Source of the DNA: Flavobacteriales bacterium
Lineage (GTDB): Bacteria; Bacteroidota; Bacteroidia; NS11-12g; UBA9320
Length of the DNA: 64,000 bases
NCBI GenBank assembly: GCA_020635435.1
Contig: JACJZU010000004.1
Span: 62,001-126,000 of the forward strand
Direction: 5' to 3'
Part shown: piece by piece, positions 56,675 to 64,000 of the stretch
How the letters are laid out: every line of letters starts with the position of its first letter
How positions within the stretch are numbered: position 1 is the first letter of the stretch
Program-made: the position numbers and the translations under genes
The notes under the pieces: generated by a model
What the model was told of the DNA's origin: nothing
What the model saw: only the letters and a program-made list of their open reading frames with translations
Database searches by the model: none

Positions 56675-57112
56675 ATGAAAAGATCTTCATTGCTCGCTGT
56701 TGTGTTGTATTTGAGTGTGAATTCGGTAAATTCCGAAACTTATTGGGTTTCCAATAAGATGAATTTACCGGGTCCTTCAGGTGGCTATGCCACTGTAACT
56801 TATAGCGCGATAGAGATTGGAGGTGACACAAGGCATGATCTTGTTTGTGCAGGACACGCGGAGAAAGCTTGTTTATGGCCATCTGGTTCAGGTTATTCAG
56901 GTCCGCCGCCTCTTTTCGTACCCGGCGACCAATTGTTTCACGATGTGAATGGGGATGTCTTAGCCCTGACTGGATCACAATTGAATCAATTGATTTGGGA
57001 CAAGTACACTTCCGGCCAATTGAATGGTTCAATAGATGTAGGGCCTGGTTTGGCCACATTCACATTTTCTCTAAGTCAAGATTTAAGTGAAAATGTAATT
57101 TGTCAGATTTGA
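56675..57112 (+). CDS. Small exported protein, unknown function (paralogue 1)
   Basis: A 145-residue protein with signal peptide MKRSSLLAVVLYLSVNSVNS. The mature part has a central Cys-x7-Cys-x-Trp segment (VCAGHAEKACLW) and a C-terminal half (LTGSQLNQLIWDKYTSGQLNGSIDVGPGLATFTFSLSQDL) that aligns with the next gene's LNNAINGSLDGGNTSGTILVNNVSMNYSI. It is AT-rich relative to its surroundings and starts right after an 8-bp hairpin. No domain is recognised. It begins a four-gene cluster of exported proteins. Confidence 0.7.
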   Translation: MKRSSLLAVVLYLSVNSVNSETYWVSNKMNLPGPSGGYATVTYSAIEIGGDTRHDLVCAGHAEKACLWPSGSGYSGPPPLFVPGDQLFHDVNGDVLALTGSQLNQLIWDKYTSGQLNGSIDVGPGLATFTFSLSQDLSENVICQI

Positions 57113-57139
57113 GTGTAAACTATAATATTCAAGATTGTC

Positions 57140-57583
57140 ATGATCAGATTAATTAGTACGATCTTTATTACCTTCTTATGCATTAAGGGATTGTATGCAG
57201 AAAAGGTTATTACGGTAATAGTCTGCGGCAGCGGTACAGGATATTACGTGCAAGAACAACACACTTATGGAGAAGGCTCATCGATCCATACATTGTCGTG
57301 TACTGAAGGTGAGAATAATCCATGTAAGTGGGCTAATAATCCGAATGCCACTATTAATTTTCATAACCCCATACCACAAGGAATTACATTTTATGATGAA
57401 GGAGGATTCGTGGTTGAAGTTAATGTCAGTGCTTTGAATAATGCGATCAACGGTTCTTTAGATGGCGGGAATACCTCGGGGACCATATTAGTGAACAATG
57501 TTTCTATGAATTATTCAATTTCACCGGTTTCAGGACAACAGAGTTGTAACCAGATCGTTGTGCATTTATGGATCACAAATTGA
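57140..57583 (+). CDS. Small exported protein, unknown function (paralogue 2)
   Basis: A 147-residue exported protein with signal sequence MIRLISTIFITFLCIKGLYA. Like the preceding protein it has a Cys-x7-Cys-x-Trp motif (SCTEGENNPCKW) and ends in a similar Gly/Ser-rich strand pattern, which suggests tandem duplication. It overlaps the next gene by 16 bases in another frame. No domain recognised; both are candidates for extracellular structural or ligand-binding modules. Confidence 0.68.
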   Translation: MIRLISTIFITFLCIKGLYAEKVITVIVCGSGTGYYVQEQHTYGEGSSIHTLSCTEGENNPCKWANNPNATINFHNPIPQGITFYDEGGFVVEVNVSALNNAINGSLDGGNTSGTILVNNVSMNYSISPVSGQQSCNQIVVHLWITN

Positions 57584-58827
57584 GAGTCTTAGGTGCGTTA
57601 CTGTTTTTTTTATTATTTCAATTTTACTTGAATTCCCCGTCGGCAAATGCTCAAATATTTGGATGTACCCGCTATCATACCGTGCAAATGGATAGCTCCT
57701 TGTTGCACCAGATAAGTTATCCCTATATACATTCGAAACGGGCATTCACCAATTCATCCGACCCTCATATTCTGTTGTATTTTCAGGGATTCTATGAATC
57801 ATTGCTATATGATATAGACACCTTGAATTTCGAACTATTTAATACTGTTTCTGGTTCAAGTACAGTACTCAGGATTGCTGTTAATGAGGTTTTTACAGGT
57901 CACAAAGACAAACCGAGATATAAATTGAATGATTTTAGCTTATATGGAAGTCAACTGTTTTTGTTGGTACACAATACAGTTTATGTATTCGATATATTGG
58001 ATAATAATGTGTGTGAGTTAAACGGGAAATATTCGTTTACTACGCACGGATTTCAATGGATGACTGTGATCGGTGGGGAGAAGGTTTTACTGATAGATTT
58101 GGTCAATTCTGCAGGTCGTGAGGGTGAGATCGTGATATATCATGTCAACCTGATAGATGGGAAAATTGAAATATCGAAGTCATTAAGATTGCCATTTAGC
58201 GGGAAGCCCTATCTGCAAACGGAGGCAACATATATTTCAGAGACAGCTGATAAAGTGTACATTGGGAATGCTACATCGTCCAGGGTAAATGTGTTCGACA
58301 AGAGTTTATTGGAATGGAAGGATTCACTGAATCTTGGTAATGCAGTAGGATTTAAGCAGATGGATTCGCTGAAGTTTTTGAACAAGATGCAATTTTTTGA
58401 GGCTTTGGGGTCAGACACTAATGAATATCACTACCAATCTTGTTATGCATCAGACAAATTGATTTTGCGGGCAAGGTGCAAAACGCCGGGTAAATCAGTT
58501 CATTATTTGGACATTCATCACCATAACGAACATGGTTGGGATTCGTTAACAACAATGGTTGAGGGTGTGTACAATTCGAGGCGGAAAGGTGACGAAGCGG
58601 AACTTTTCACAGCAATGCACTTTGATCCGATGTCGTCTACGAGAAGTCATATTTTGGTAGGAGATCGTTTTTACTCACCGGGCTTCAAGTATAATTTGAG
58701 AAGGTCCGAAGAATCCGATGAGTTTGTCACCTATTTCTTTTCCGTAAATGAATTGATTTCAATGAGCAAGGAGCTTTTTAAATCCAAGGATTTCAGTTTT
58801 GTTTTATATGAGTATGGGAAGTTGTAA
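57568..58827 (+). CDS. Exported six-bladed-propeller-like protein
   Basis: A 419-residue protein with signal peptide (LFFLLFQFYLNSPSANAQ). The mature part has regularly spaced strands (RYKLNDFSLYGSQLFLLVHNTVYVFDI, GFQWMTVIGGEKVLLIDLV, YISETADKVYIGNATSSRVNVFDKSLLEWKDSL), typical of 6-bladed beta-propeller proteins common in Bacteroidota. No sorting domain or lipobox is evident. Overlaps the upstream gene by 16 bases and precedes the thioredoxin-like gene, so translational coupling is likely. AT-rich. Confidence 0.66.
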   Translation: MDHKLRVLGALLFFLLFQFYLNSPSANAQIFGCTRYHTVQMDSSLLHQISYPYIHSKRAFTNSSDPHILLYFQGFYESLLYDIDTLNFELFNTVSGSSTVLRIAVNEVFTGHKDKPRYKLNDFSLYGSQLFLLVHNTVYVFDILDNNVCELNGKYSFTTHGFQWMTVIGGEKVLLIDLVNSAGREGEIVIYHVNLIDGKIEISKSLRLPFSGKPYLQTEATYISETADKVYIGNATSSRVNVFDKSLLEWKDSLNLGNAVGFKQMDSLKFLNKMQFFEALGSDTNEYHYQSCYASDKLILRARCKTPGKSVHYLDIHHHNEHGWDSLTTMVEGVYNSRRKGDEAELFTAMHFDPMSSTRSHILVGDRFYSPGFKYNLRRSEESDEFVTYFFSVNELISMSKELFKSKDFSFVLYEYGKL

Positions 58828-58828
58828 A

Positions 58829-59263
58829 ATGGCATTAGTGCTATTTCTTTGTACAATCTTCTATTCGGTAATATCAATCGCTTATACTGATCAAGGGATC
58901 TTTGGAATTAAGATTCAAGAGAAGAATAGTTGTAATCTATATATTTCTTCCAGGTATTGCAGGACTTGTTTAAACGATGTGGTTCATAAATTAGGGGAGT
59001 TTAGCGAAATAGATACCCTTTTCGTTGTCACAGCAGAGGATGAGTTATTTGCAGAACGTCAACATTTTTTAAATATCCTTTCGAGAGAATTGGCCGGGGT
59101 TGGAATTGCAGACACAATATTCATGACCTATGTAGGTGATGTTTTTTCAGAAAAAGCGCATACACAGTTTGAAGATTCTTGTTTGAATGCTTTGTTTTTA
59201 AGATCGACGCCATTGTTGTTCAGGCGTAATTCAAATTGTGGTTTTGAATTTTTTGGAACATAA
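58829..59263 (+). CDS. Exported thioredoxin-fold-like protein (CxxC)
   Basis: About 144 residues from ATG 58829 (MALVLFLCTIFYSVISIAYT, a signal peptide); earlier in-frame ATGs at 58799-58814 lie inside the previous gene. The mature part has the redox-type motif YCRTCLNDVV after a beta-strand (NLYISSRY) and a cis-Pro-like TPLLFRR near the C-terminus, as in thioredoxin folds. It may handle disulfides of the Cys-containing small proteins encoded upstream (inference). Single base separates it from the propeller gene stop. Confidence 0.65.
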   Translation: MALVLFLCTIFYSVISIAYTDQGIFGIKIQEKNSCNLYISSRYCRTCLNDVVHKLGEFSEIDTLFVVTAEDELFAERQHFLNILSRELAGVGIADTIFMTYVGDVFSEKAHTQFEDSCLNALFLRSTPLLFRRNSNCGFEFFGT

Positions 59264-59346
59264 TATGTAGGTGACACGACACGTGCAGCGAAGCTTATCT
59301 TTGGAGCGTAAGTTTTCGATCTTGATCGTTTCAAGCACAAGTGAGA

Positions 59347-59393
59347 ATTTCAAAAGTTTCATATCGCCGACAGGTCGTTTTCACTTTTGAAAT
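59347..59393. repeat. 11-bp inverted repeat in the 59.3 kb intergenic region
   Basis: ATTTCAAAAGT (59347-59357) and ACTTTTGAAAT (59383-59393) are perfect inverted copies separated by 25 bases, in the 205-base gap between the CxxC gene and the T9SS-secreted gene. It could form a stem-loop or bind a dimeric regulator; no T-run follows, so it is not a classic terminator. Confidence 0.45.
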
Positions 59394-59468
59394 CGTTGGT
59401 GTCTTGATGATTTGACTCGTGATTAGATGTATGTTGATTTTGCGGGAACATTTGCGTAATATTCCCAT

Positions 59469-61271
59469 ATGAACTTACTACAAAAGAATTCGAAAAGATT
59501 GGGCTCTGTTTTCGCTGTACTATTCGTTTTGGCGGGCTCTTTCCTATATGCCCAAAACCTAAAATGGGCCTACAGTTTTCAGAATCCGTCTAATGTAAAT
59601 GAGGTGACCTTGGGCATGTCATCCAATGGGGACGACCGCATTGTGATCTCGGGACGTGGGATTTATGGACTCAATTTAGATGCCCGTGATCAGAAGAGCG
59701 GTCACGAAAGTGATCACGCATTTATAGCCTCCTATTCTACGGATGCAGAGATGATTTGGTCCATCTCCGGAGTAGATCCTTTCTCGCATAAGCAGCATGT
59801 TGTGAACGTACTCATGGATAGTGATGATAATGTTTACAGCTTCGGTATTTATTCGGGAACGTTAGACTTTGATCCAGGACCTGCAAATTCCTTCAATACG
59901 GCCTCCGATCTCGGGAGTACATTCATTCAAAAATTCAATAAGAATGGCGCATTTCAGTGGGATGTTTCACTGCCTGTACCTGCAATTCCTGCAAAAGTGG
60001 CGATCTCCCCTTCGGGCAGCATTATCATAAGTGGGAAATCGAGTGGCGACAGTTCAATTGTGACCCGAAATGGTGGAGTTGTGAAGTTCACAAACGGAAT
60101 TTTCATTGTGGAGATCAGTTCAGAAGGTGAAATACTGAATGCCGGATGCGGAAGATCCGAATTCAATACCAAAGTGCTCGACATGGCGATCGACGCAGAC
60201 GGCAACATAGTACTTTGCGGTTCCATTGGCGGGGTGGCCGATTTTGATCTTGGGGCTAATGAAGCACTTGATACGAGTAATCGAGCCATAGATGCCTTCG
60301 TGGCCAAATACGATAAGGATCTCAAACTGCTGTGGCAGAAGAGATGGGGTGATATAAGTGGAGCTGTTCCTTCCTGGGATTTTGCCAATGGAGCGACCAT
60401 CTTGCCCAACGGGAAAGTGCTTATTGGCGGATCCTTTACGTACACAACGGATTTTGCCCCCGATGATGAACCGGGCAAATGGGTTTTTGTCGCAGAAACC
60501 CGGTCGCAGAGTCCGGATGGTTGCCTAATCTTGTACAAACAAGACGGTACCATCGAGTGGGTGAAACATCTGGGGGCCCACCCGGATCGAACCGGAATTA
60601 TCGGTGATCTGGATGTTTTGCAGGTCGTACATGACGAATCCTACATCTATTGTTCCGGCCAATTGACCGGTTCCGGTGATTTTGACCCGGGAAGCAATGA
60701 CGCCATACTCAATACAGGAGCGGGAAATACCGCGTTCTTTATCGGTATGTACGACCATGATGGCAACTACGAGCAGGCCTTTCTGATCGATGATACCAGT
60801 GAGGTGCGGGAGGGCCATGGGGTTGAGCGCGTCTACCACCTGATGACCTTTGACGGTTCATTGTACGCCTATGGTACCATTCAGAAAGAAGTAGATTTTG
60901 ATCCGGGAGCAGATGAATATATCTTATTCACGGACCCCAGTGGTGCAAATTATTCGGGAGACAATGACCTCTTCTTCGCTCGATGGGAGATGGATTCAGT
61001 AGAGACCGGAGGTATTTACAACAAAAGAGTTGGTGCATTCACTATATACCCCAACCCCGCTGATCAATACATCCAACTTCAGGTTGCTCCCGGGAATTAC
61101 GATGTGGAGATATTCGATCTGCAGGGTGTGGCCAATTTGAAACTGGATGGCATTAAAGGAACGGATCGGATAAGTACGAATGCCCTGGTGCCGGGTGTGT
61201 ATATTCTCCGTATCCGACACTCCGGATCAAATGTTTGGCAGACTGGGAGGCTGTTTATAAGGGATAAGTAG
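59469..61271 (+). CDS. T9SS-secreted SBBP-propeller protein (paralogue of 29804)
   Basis: A 600-residue exported protein. Signal peptide MNLLQKNSKRLGSVFAVLFVLAGSFLYAQ. Residues about 30-500 carry the repeat phrases VLMDSDDNVYSFGIYSGTLDFDPG, MAIDADGNIVLCGSIGGVADFDLG, DAFVAKYDKDLKLLWQKRWGD and YIYCSGQLTGSGDFDPG, the SBBP/delta-60-type propeller with Asp-rich loops (DFDPG, possible Ca sites). The C-terminal ~80 residues (FTIYPNPADQYIQLQV ... YILRIRHSGSNVWQTGRLF) are a T9SS type A sorting domain. Same architecture as 29804-31744. Confidence 0.8.
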   Translation: MNLLQKNSKRLGSVFAVLFVLAGSFLYAQNLKWAYSFQNPSNVNEVTLGMSSNGDDRIVISGRGIYGLNLDARDQKSGHESDHAFIASYSTDAEMIWSISGVDPFSHKQHVVNVLMDSDDNVYSFGIYSGTLDFDPGPANSFNTASDLGSTFIQKFNKNGAFQWDVSLPVPAIPAKVAISPSGSIIISGKSSGDSSIVTRNGGVVKFTNGIFIVEISSEGEILNAGCGRSEFNTKVLDMAIDADGNIVLCGSIGGVADFDLGANEALDTSNRAIDAFVAKYDKDLKLLWQKRWGDISGAVPSWDFANGATILPNGKVLIGGSFTYTTDFAPDDEPGKWVFVAETRSQSPDGCLILYKQDGTIEWVKHLGAHPDRTGIIGDLDVLQVVHDESYIYCSGQLTGSGDFDPGSNDAILNTGAGNTAFFIGMYDHDGNYEQAFLIDDTSEVREGHGVERVYHLMTFDGSLYAYGTIQKEVDFDPGADEYILFTDPSGANYSGDNDLFFARWEMDSVETGGIYNKRVGAFTIYPNPADQYIQLQVAPGNYDVEIFDLQGVANLKLDGIKGTDRISTNALVPGVYILRIRHSGSNVWQTGRLFIRDK

Positions 61272-61551
61272 ATTGCTTTCCTAAAACCAGATTTTTTTCT
61301 TTTTGGTTGATTTCCCGCTTAAGATGTTTAAATATTTCTTTTTGCACAACGGGAATTCGATTGATGACGAAGAATAGCTCATTTGGCGGTTCTTATTGCG
61401 TATTATCTGCCAGATTGAGGTGAAAACGAAAGTGTTTAGTGATTTTAGTGAACGGATTTTGACATGTACTATGTATTGTTAATGTGGATGGATAATGCGT
61501 GATCCGAATGAGTCTGATTCAATGGATTTTTAAATGAGATAATATAATATC
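61272..61551. other. Intergenic, AT-rich, no gene recognised
   Basis: 280 bases between convergent genes. A weak AACCA-N14-TGGTT hairpin with T-runs near 61286-61310 could end the plus-strand gene, but it is too poor to call. Nothing else was recognised. Confidence 0.3.
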
Positions 61552-62250
61552 CTACTGCTTTTCTATCCTATAATACTGTCCATCCATTAAGAGAAAGTAT
61601 ATGCCCGAAGGAAAACTGCTTATATCAAAGTAGCTTTTATATTCGTTCAATCCACATCTTACGGAATGAACCTGTCCGATACAATCGATTAATAGTATAT
61701 AATCTGCTTGCCGTGGGATGAAAACATAACCTACAGTGGGGTTGGGGTGTGGCAGGGAATTACGGGTATTGGGAATAATTTCTGTCTTAGCAGTTAATAA
61801 TGAATCATATAGAAGGCCTGAATGACAAAATTTGTTGTTTTTCCAGCTTTGTTCTGTCTCAAGAACTAATGAATCTGAAATCCCAAGAGATGAATATAAC
61901 AATACCTCGGCGCAAACCTGAGCTTCACCGTTTCCAACGAAATTGAGCTTTAAGTTTCGTGAGTATAGAAATGTATCTCCTACAGCTATAGTATCTGCCA
62001 GTTTTCCCCATTCAGGGAAAGTGATGATACCACCATAGAACAACCTAATCTGATATGAATCTGTAGGGTACAAACGATCGGGTCCGTTATTTATAACACC
62101 AACGCGAAATGTATATTCTTTTTGACTATAATAAACAGAGCCGGCTGGAGGAGATAGAATGATTGCTTCAGCATCCACAATGCGTTGGGCATATGAAGGG
62201 AGCTCAATTAGAATAGTTGCCAGAATGATTAAAGTTCTGAGATGTCTCAT
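61552..62250 (-). CDS. Small T9SS-secreted CARDB-like protein (third gene of operon)
   Basis: A 232-residue exported protein. Signal peptide ends SYAQ. The mature part begins RIVDAEAIILSPPAGSVYYSQKEYTFRVGVINNGPDRLYPTDSYQI, the same CARDB-like layout as its neighbour (62247-62987) and the protein at 11027-11794. The C-terminal segment NSLPHPNPTVGYVFIP ... SGIYFLLMDGQY is a short T9SS type A sorting domain. Its ATG overlaps the stop of the upstream gene by 4 bases (ATGA). Third gene of the operon led by the possible phase-variable gene. Function unknown. Confidence 0.75.
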   Translation of the reverse strand: MRHLRTLIILATILIELPSYAQRIVDAEAIILSPPAGSVYYSQKEYTFRVGVINNGPDRLYPTDSYQIRLFYGGIITFPEWGKLADTIAVGDTFLYSRNLKLNFVGNGEAQVCAEVLLYSSLGISDSLVLETEQSWKNNKFCHSGLLYDSLLTAKTEIIPNTRNSLPHPNPTVGYVFIPRQADYILLIDCIGQVHSVRCGLNEYKSYFDISSFPSGIYFLLMDGQYYRIEKQ

Positions 62251-62987
62251 TGAATCATGATCTTGTGTCTTTCAATAACCCCTCCATATCTGATGTGCAC
62301 GATTACGTATTGACCCAAACGACTAAAAACGCGTATGACTGTTTTATTTCCATCATGCGAGAATGAGAATTCAACTTTCCTGCCACTCAAGTCAAATATT
62401 TCAATGTTGTCGCGATTTAATGCGGTCTCGGAATATACCATTGAATTACTGGTTGGATTGGGGAACAACGGATTCTCACCATTATGTATAGGGTTATTGA
62501 CTGACACACCTTTCCAAATGTAATTGATAGAAACACCGGGCTTATTGTCTGACCATGTTTCCGATGTTTCCTGAAACAATGGACCATAATTTGTTCCTTT
62601 TGGACCGTAGGCTATTACGGCGTTTCGAAAAGTGATTCTCAGGTTGTCAAAACTTTTTGCAGTGTCGATGTATATCATTTCCGAAATCAGAAACGAATCA
62701 CCCGGTAATACTTCCCTTCCGATAGCAACTTTCTTCATAGGCTTCCTTTGAGAAAATTGCGTGTATAGATCGTACCTCAAGGTGTCGGTAGGCTTTATTA
62801 TATCGGGTCCCTGGTTGTAAACAACTATTTGGATTCCGATAGAAGCTGGTGAATAAAATGTGGAATTTGCTGTCGGTTCTAGGATTTCAACCCTTAGATC
62901 GGAAAACCTGTTCGGGCCGTTTGCCGAACAAACAGAATTTGATATTAACATTATCAGGAAAGAGCATGTCGCTAGGAATTTATTCAT
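62247..62987 (-). CDS. Small T9SS-secreted CARDB-like protein (second gene of operon)
   Basis: A 246-residue exported protein from ATG 62987 (MNKFLATCSFLIMLISNSVCS); an in-frame TTG at 62996 would overlap the previous stop (TTGA). The mature part contains LRVEILEPTANSTFYSPASIGIQIVVYNQGPDIIKPTDTLRYDL, the CARDB-like domain, and ends with NPLFPNPTSNSMVYSE ... YVIVHIRYGGVIERHKI, a T9SS type A sorting domain. Paralogue of both 61552 and 11027 products. Coupled to its neighbours. Confidence 0.76.
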   Translation of the reverse strand: MNKFLATCSFLIMLISNSVCSANGPNRFSDLRVEILEPTANSTFYSPASIGIQIVVYNQGPDIIKPTDTLRYDLYTQFSQRKPMKKVAIGREVLPGDSFLISEMIYIDTAKSFDNLRITFRNAVIAYGPKGTNYGPLFQETSETWSDNKPGVSINYIWKGVSVNNPIHNGENPLFPNPTSNSMVYSETALNRDNIEIFDLSGRKVEFSFSHDGNKTVIRVFSRLGQYVIVHIRYGGVIERHKIMIQ

Positions 62988-62992
62988 ACCGT

Positions 62993-63904
62993 TCAATTTT
63001 CAGGGGCGAGGTCTCTTACATCACATTCACAACACACTTCAACTGACGTCCACCAGGTCGTTGGTTCACACTCCGCAGGAGCATTTTCACAGGGTATTAT
63101 TGTACCACCTAGGTTGAGGGTAAGACATCCACATGGCACAGGAAGTGGCGCGTCGTATGGTGCATGAGCATTTAAGCAAGCATCGCAAGAGCCGATTGGA
63201 ATATTGAAAGTATATAAATCGCCGTATTCAACATCCACGCCCCAATCTTGAGGCCAACCGGGTGGCATCCAGCCTGGGGATTCCAACCTTGTGTTCGAAA
63301 AAATTCCACAAAACCCTTCGAGGTCATACTCAACTTCCATTATAAAATTATCAAATGTATTACATCCCGGATTTGTAATCGGGTCTCGAGAAACGGATAG
63401 AACTTCACTTGGATGCACAAAAACGATGATCAGGTCATTACTTCCTGCACTTATACTCCCTTGCTGAGCCACGTAGTAAGGTGTGATCCGATAAGTCGAA
63501 CTGAGATTTAGATCAAAGGAAAATGTAAGGTCATTCCATACCAGTGGTGTTTCCTCGTTGAGAACACTCTTCAAGAAATAAAATCCTGCCAACGAAATGA
63601 TCTCATCTTCGCTGAATCCAAGATTCAGGTAGTCTTGTTGGGTGAATGAAGAAAATGTTGATCCACTTTTCTTCTCAAATTCATAAAAAACAGGCCATTC
63701 CGGCTCAATAAGACCGGGCTGTATAAATTTGAAATAGGACCTACTCCCCATGTTTCTTAAGAACTTCTTGGTAGGAGTGTTATTTGGATCGGCATCATCC
63801 ATTTCAACCAATTGGAAACAACTCTGCAACCATGGTCCACCCTGATTTGGCCCTTGCGCCCATATATGTGTATGAACGCAAATTGTCAATGTTGTGAAAA
63901 ACAA
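62993..63904 (-). CDS. Cys-rich exported protein preceded by a poly-C/CA slippage tract (possible phase-variable gene)
   Basis: About 303 residues as read from TTG 63904, but this start is uncertain. The frame has no ATG or GTG upstream before the stop at 63959-63961; the best ATG (63962, MKLLL) lies beyond an 11-C plus CA6 tract and is out of frame by one base. With 10 or 13 C it would read MKLLLPPP then a run into LFFTTLTICVHTHIWAQ, a signal peptide. The mature part (GPNQGGPWLQSCFQLVEMDD) ends in a Cys-rich region (PIGSCDACLNAH, PCGCLTL, PCENAPAECE, VCCECDV) with about ten cysteines and no T9SS sorting domain. First gene of a three-gene operon. Function unknown. Confidence 0.65.
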   Translation of the reverse strand: MFFTTLTICVHTHIWAQGPNQGGPWLQSCFQLVEMDDADPNNTPTKKFLRNMGSRSYFKFIQPGLIEPEWPVFYEFEKKSGSTFSSFTQQDYLNLGFSEDEIISLAGFYFLKSVLNEETPLVWNDLTFSFDLNLSSTYRITPYYVAQQGSISAGSNDLIIVFVHPSEVLSVSRDPITNPGCNTFDNFIMEVEYDLEGFCGIFSNTRLESPGWMPPGWPQDWGVDVEYGDLYTFNIPIGSCDACLNAHAPYDAPLPVPCGCLTLNLGGTIIPCENAPAECEPTTWWTSVEVCCECDVRDLAPEN

Positions 63905-63926
63905 CCTAGCCCATATTCCTAACGGT

Positions 63927-63948
63927 TGTGTGTGTGTGGGGGGGGGGG
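63927..63948 (-). repeat. Simple-sequence tract: (TG)6 plus 11 G (minus strand 11 C plus (CA)6)
   Basis: On the plus strand TG repeats run from 63927 to 63938 and G from 63938 to 63948. On the minus strand it sits 14 bases after ATG 63962, in the 5' end of the reading frame that would encode the signal peptide. A homopolymer this long is very rare in the rest of the window and is the classic substrate for slipped-strand mispairing. Confidence 0.8.
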
Positions 63949-64000
63949 AGGAGCAATTTCATAGCCGAAATTTATCACGAGAGAATCTAAAAATGCGCAA

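Noticed and set aside
61286..61310. Weak AACCA/TGGTT hairpin with T-runs after the 59469 gene
   Set aside because: The stem is only five pairs with a long loop, too weak to call as a terminator.

Overview
The window looks like a chromosome segment of a member of the Bacteroidota, probably a flavobacterial or cryomorph-like lineage. The evidence is direct: many long exported proteins end in the YPNP-type C-terminal sorting domain of the type IX secretion system (T9SS); several start regions carry the phylum's -7 promoter element TAnnTTTG; Shine-Dalgarno sequences are mostly absent; and plsX-fabH-accB-accC stand together. No rRNA, CRISPR array, insertion sequence or prophage was seen. The only RNA gene recognised is tRNA-Glu(UUC).

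Layout. 1-3.1 kb: fatty-acid initiation genes (plsX end, fabH, accB, accC). 3.2-6.1 kb: a SNF2 helicase. 6.3-11.8 kb: three exported proteins, including a 1326-residue lipase-like/beta-helix T9SS cargo. 11.9-16.5 kb: yebC, a biotin-dependent carboxyltransferase, and a coupled FAD oxidoreductase/glycosyltransferase pair. 16.5-21.2 kb: two TPR-adenylate cyclases on the minus strand flanking a PGRP-SH3 amidase. 21.3-26.5 kb: small lipoproteins, a flavin reductase, a DUF2805 protein, a membrane protein and a regulator/hydrolase divergent pair. 26.6-29.7 kb: an MbnP/MbnH-like metalloprotein pair and a Rrf2-DUF2061-CysH set, each preceded by a TGTGA-N6-TCAT palindrome. 29.8-35.3 kb: two divergent T9SS-secreted proteins. 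35.4-41.1 kb: tRNA-Glu, gapA, a PorE-like OmpA protein with an extra C-terminal barrel-like region, and an Nramp-like transporter. 41.3-50.6 kb: AlgH/YqgE, a secreted metallopeptidase-like protein, a five-gene nucleotide-sugar operon joined by 4-base overlaps, and the waaA locus. 50.7-56.4 kb: a TraB/GumN-HEAT protein, dtd, a K+ channel, a nitroreductase and sod. 56.6-64 kb: an AT-rich accessory region of exported proteins.

How the genes work together. The housekeeping genes cover lipid initiation, glycolysis, oxidative-stress defence, LPS core synthesis and tRNA proofreading. The rest is dominated by the cell envelope: T9SS cargo, sugar precursors, envelope sensors coupled to cAMP, and metal handling. 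cAMP-type signalling is plausible because two adenylate cyclases and two CRP-like palindromes occur in the same 13 kb.

The most unusual signal is at the right edge. A tract of 11 C (with six CA repeats) lies between the only good ATG and the signal peptide of the first gene of a three-gene exported-protein operon, and in this sequence it leaves the ATG out of frame. This looks like a phase-variable (contingency) locus caught in the OFF state. Other unusual items are the AT-rich four-gene cluster at 56.7-59.3 kb, the PorE-like/barrel fusion, and an Nramp-family protein lacking the DPGN metal motif.
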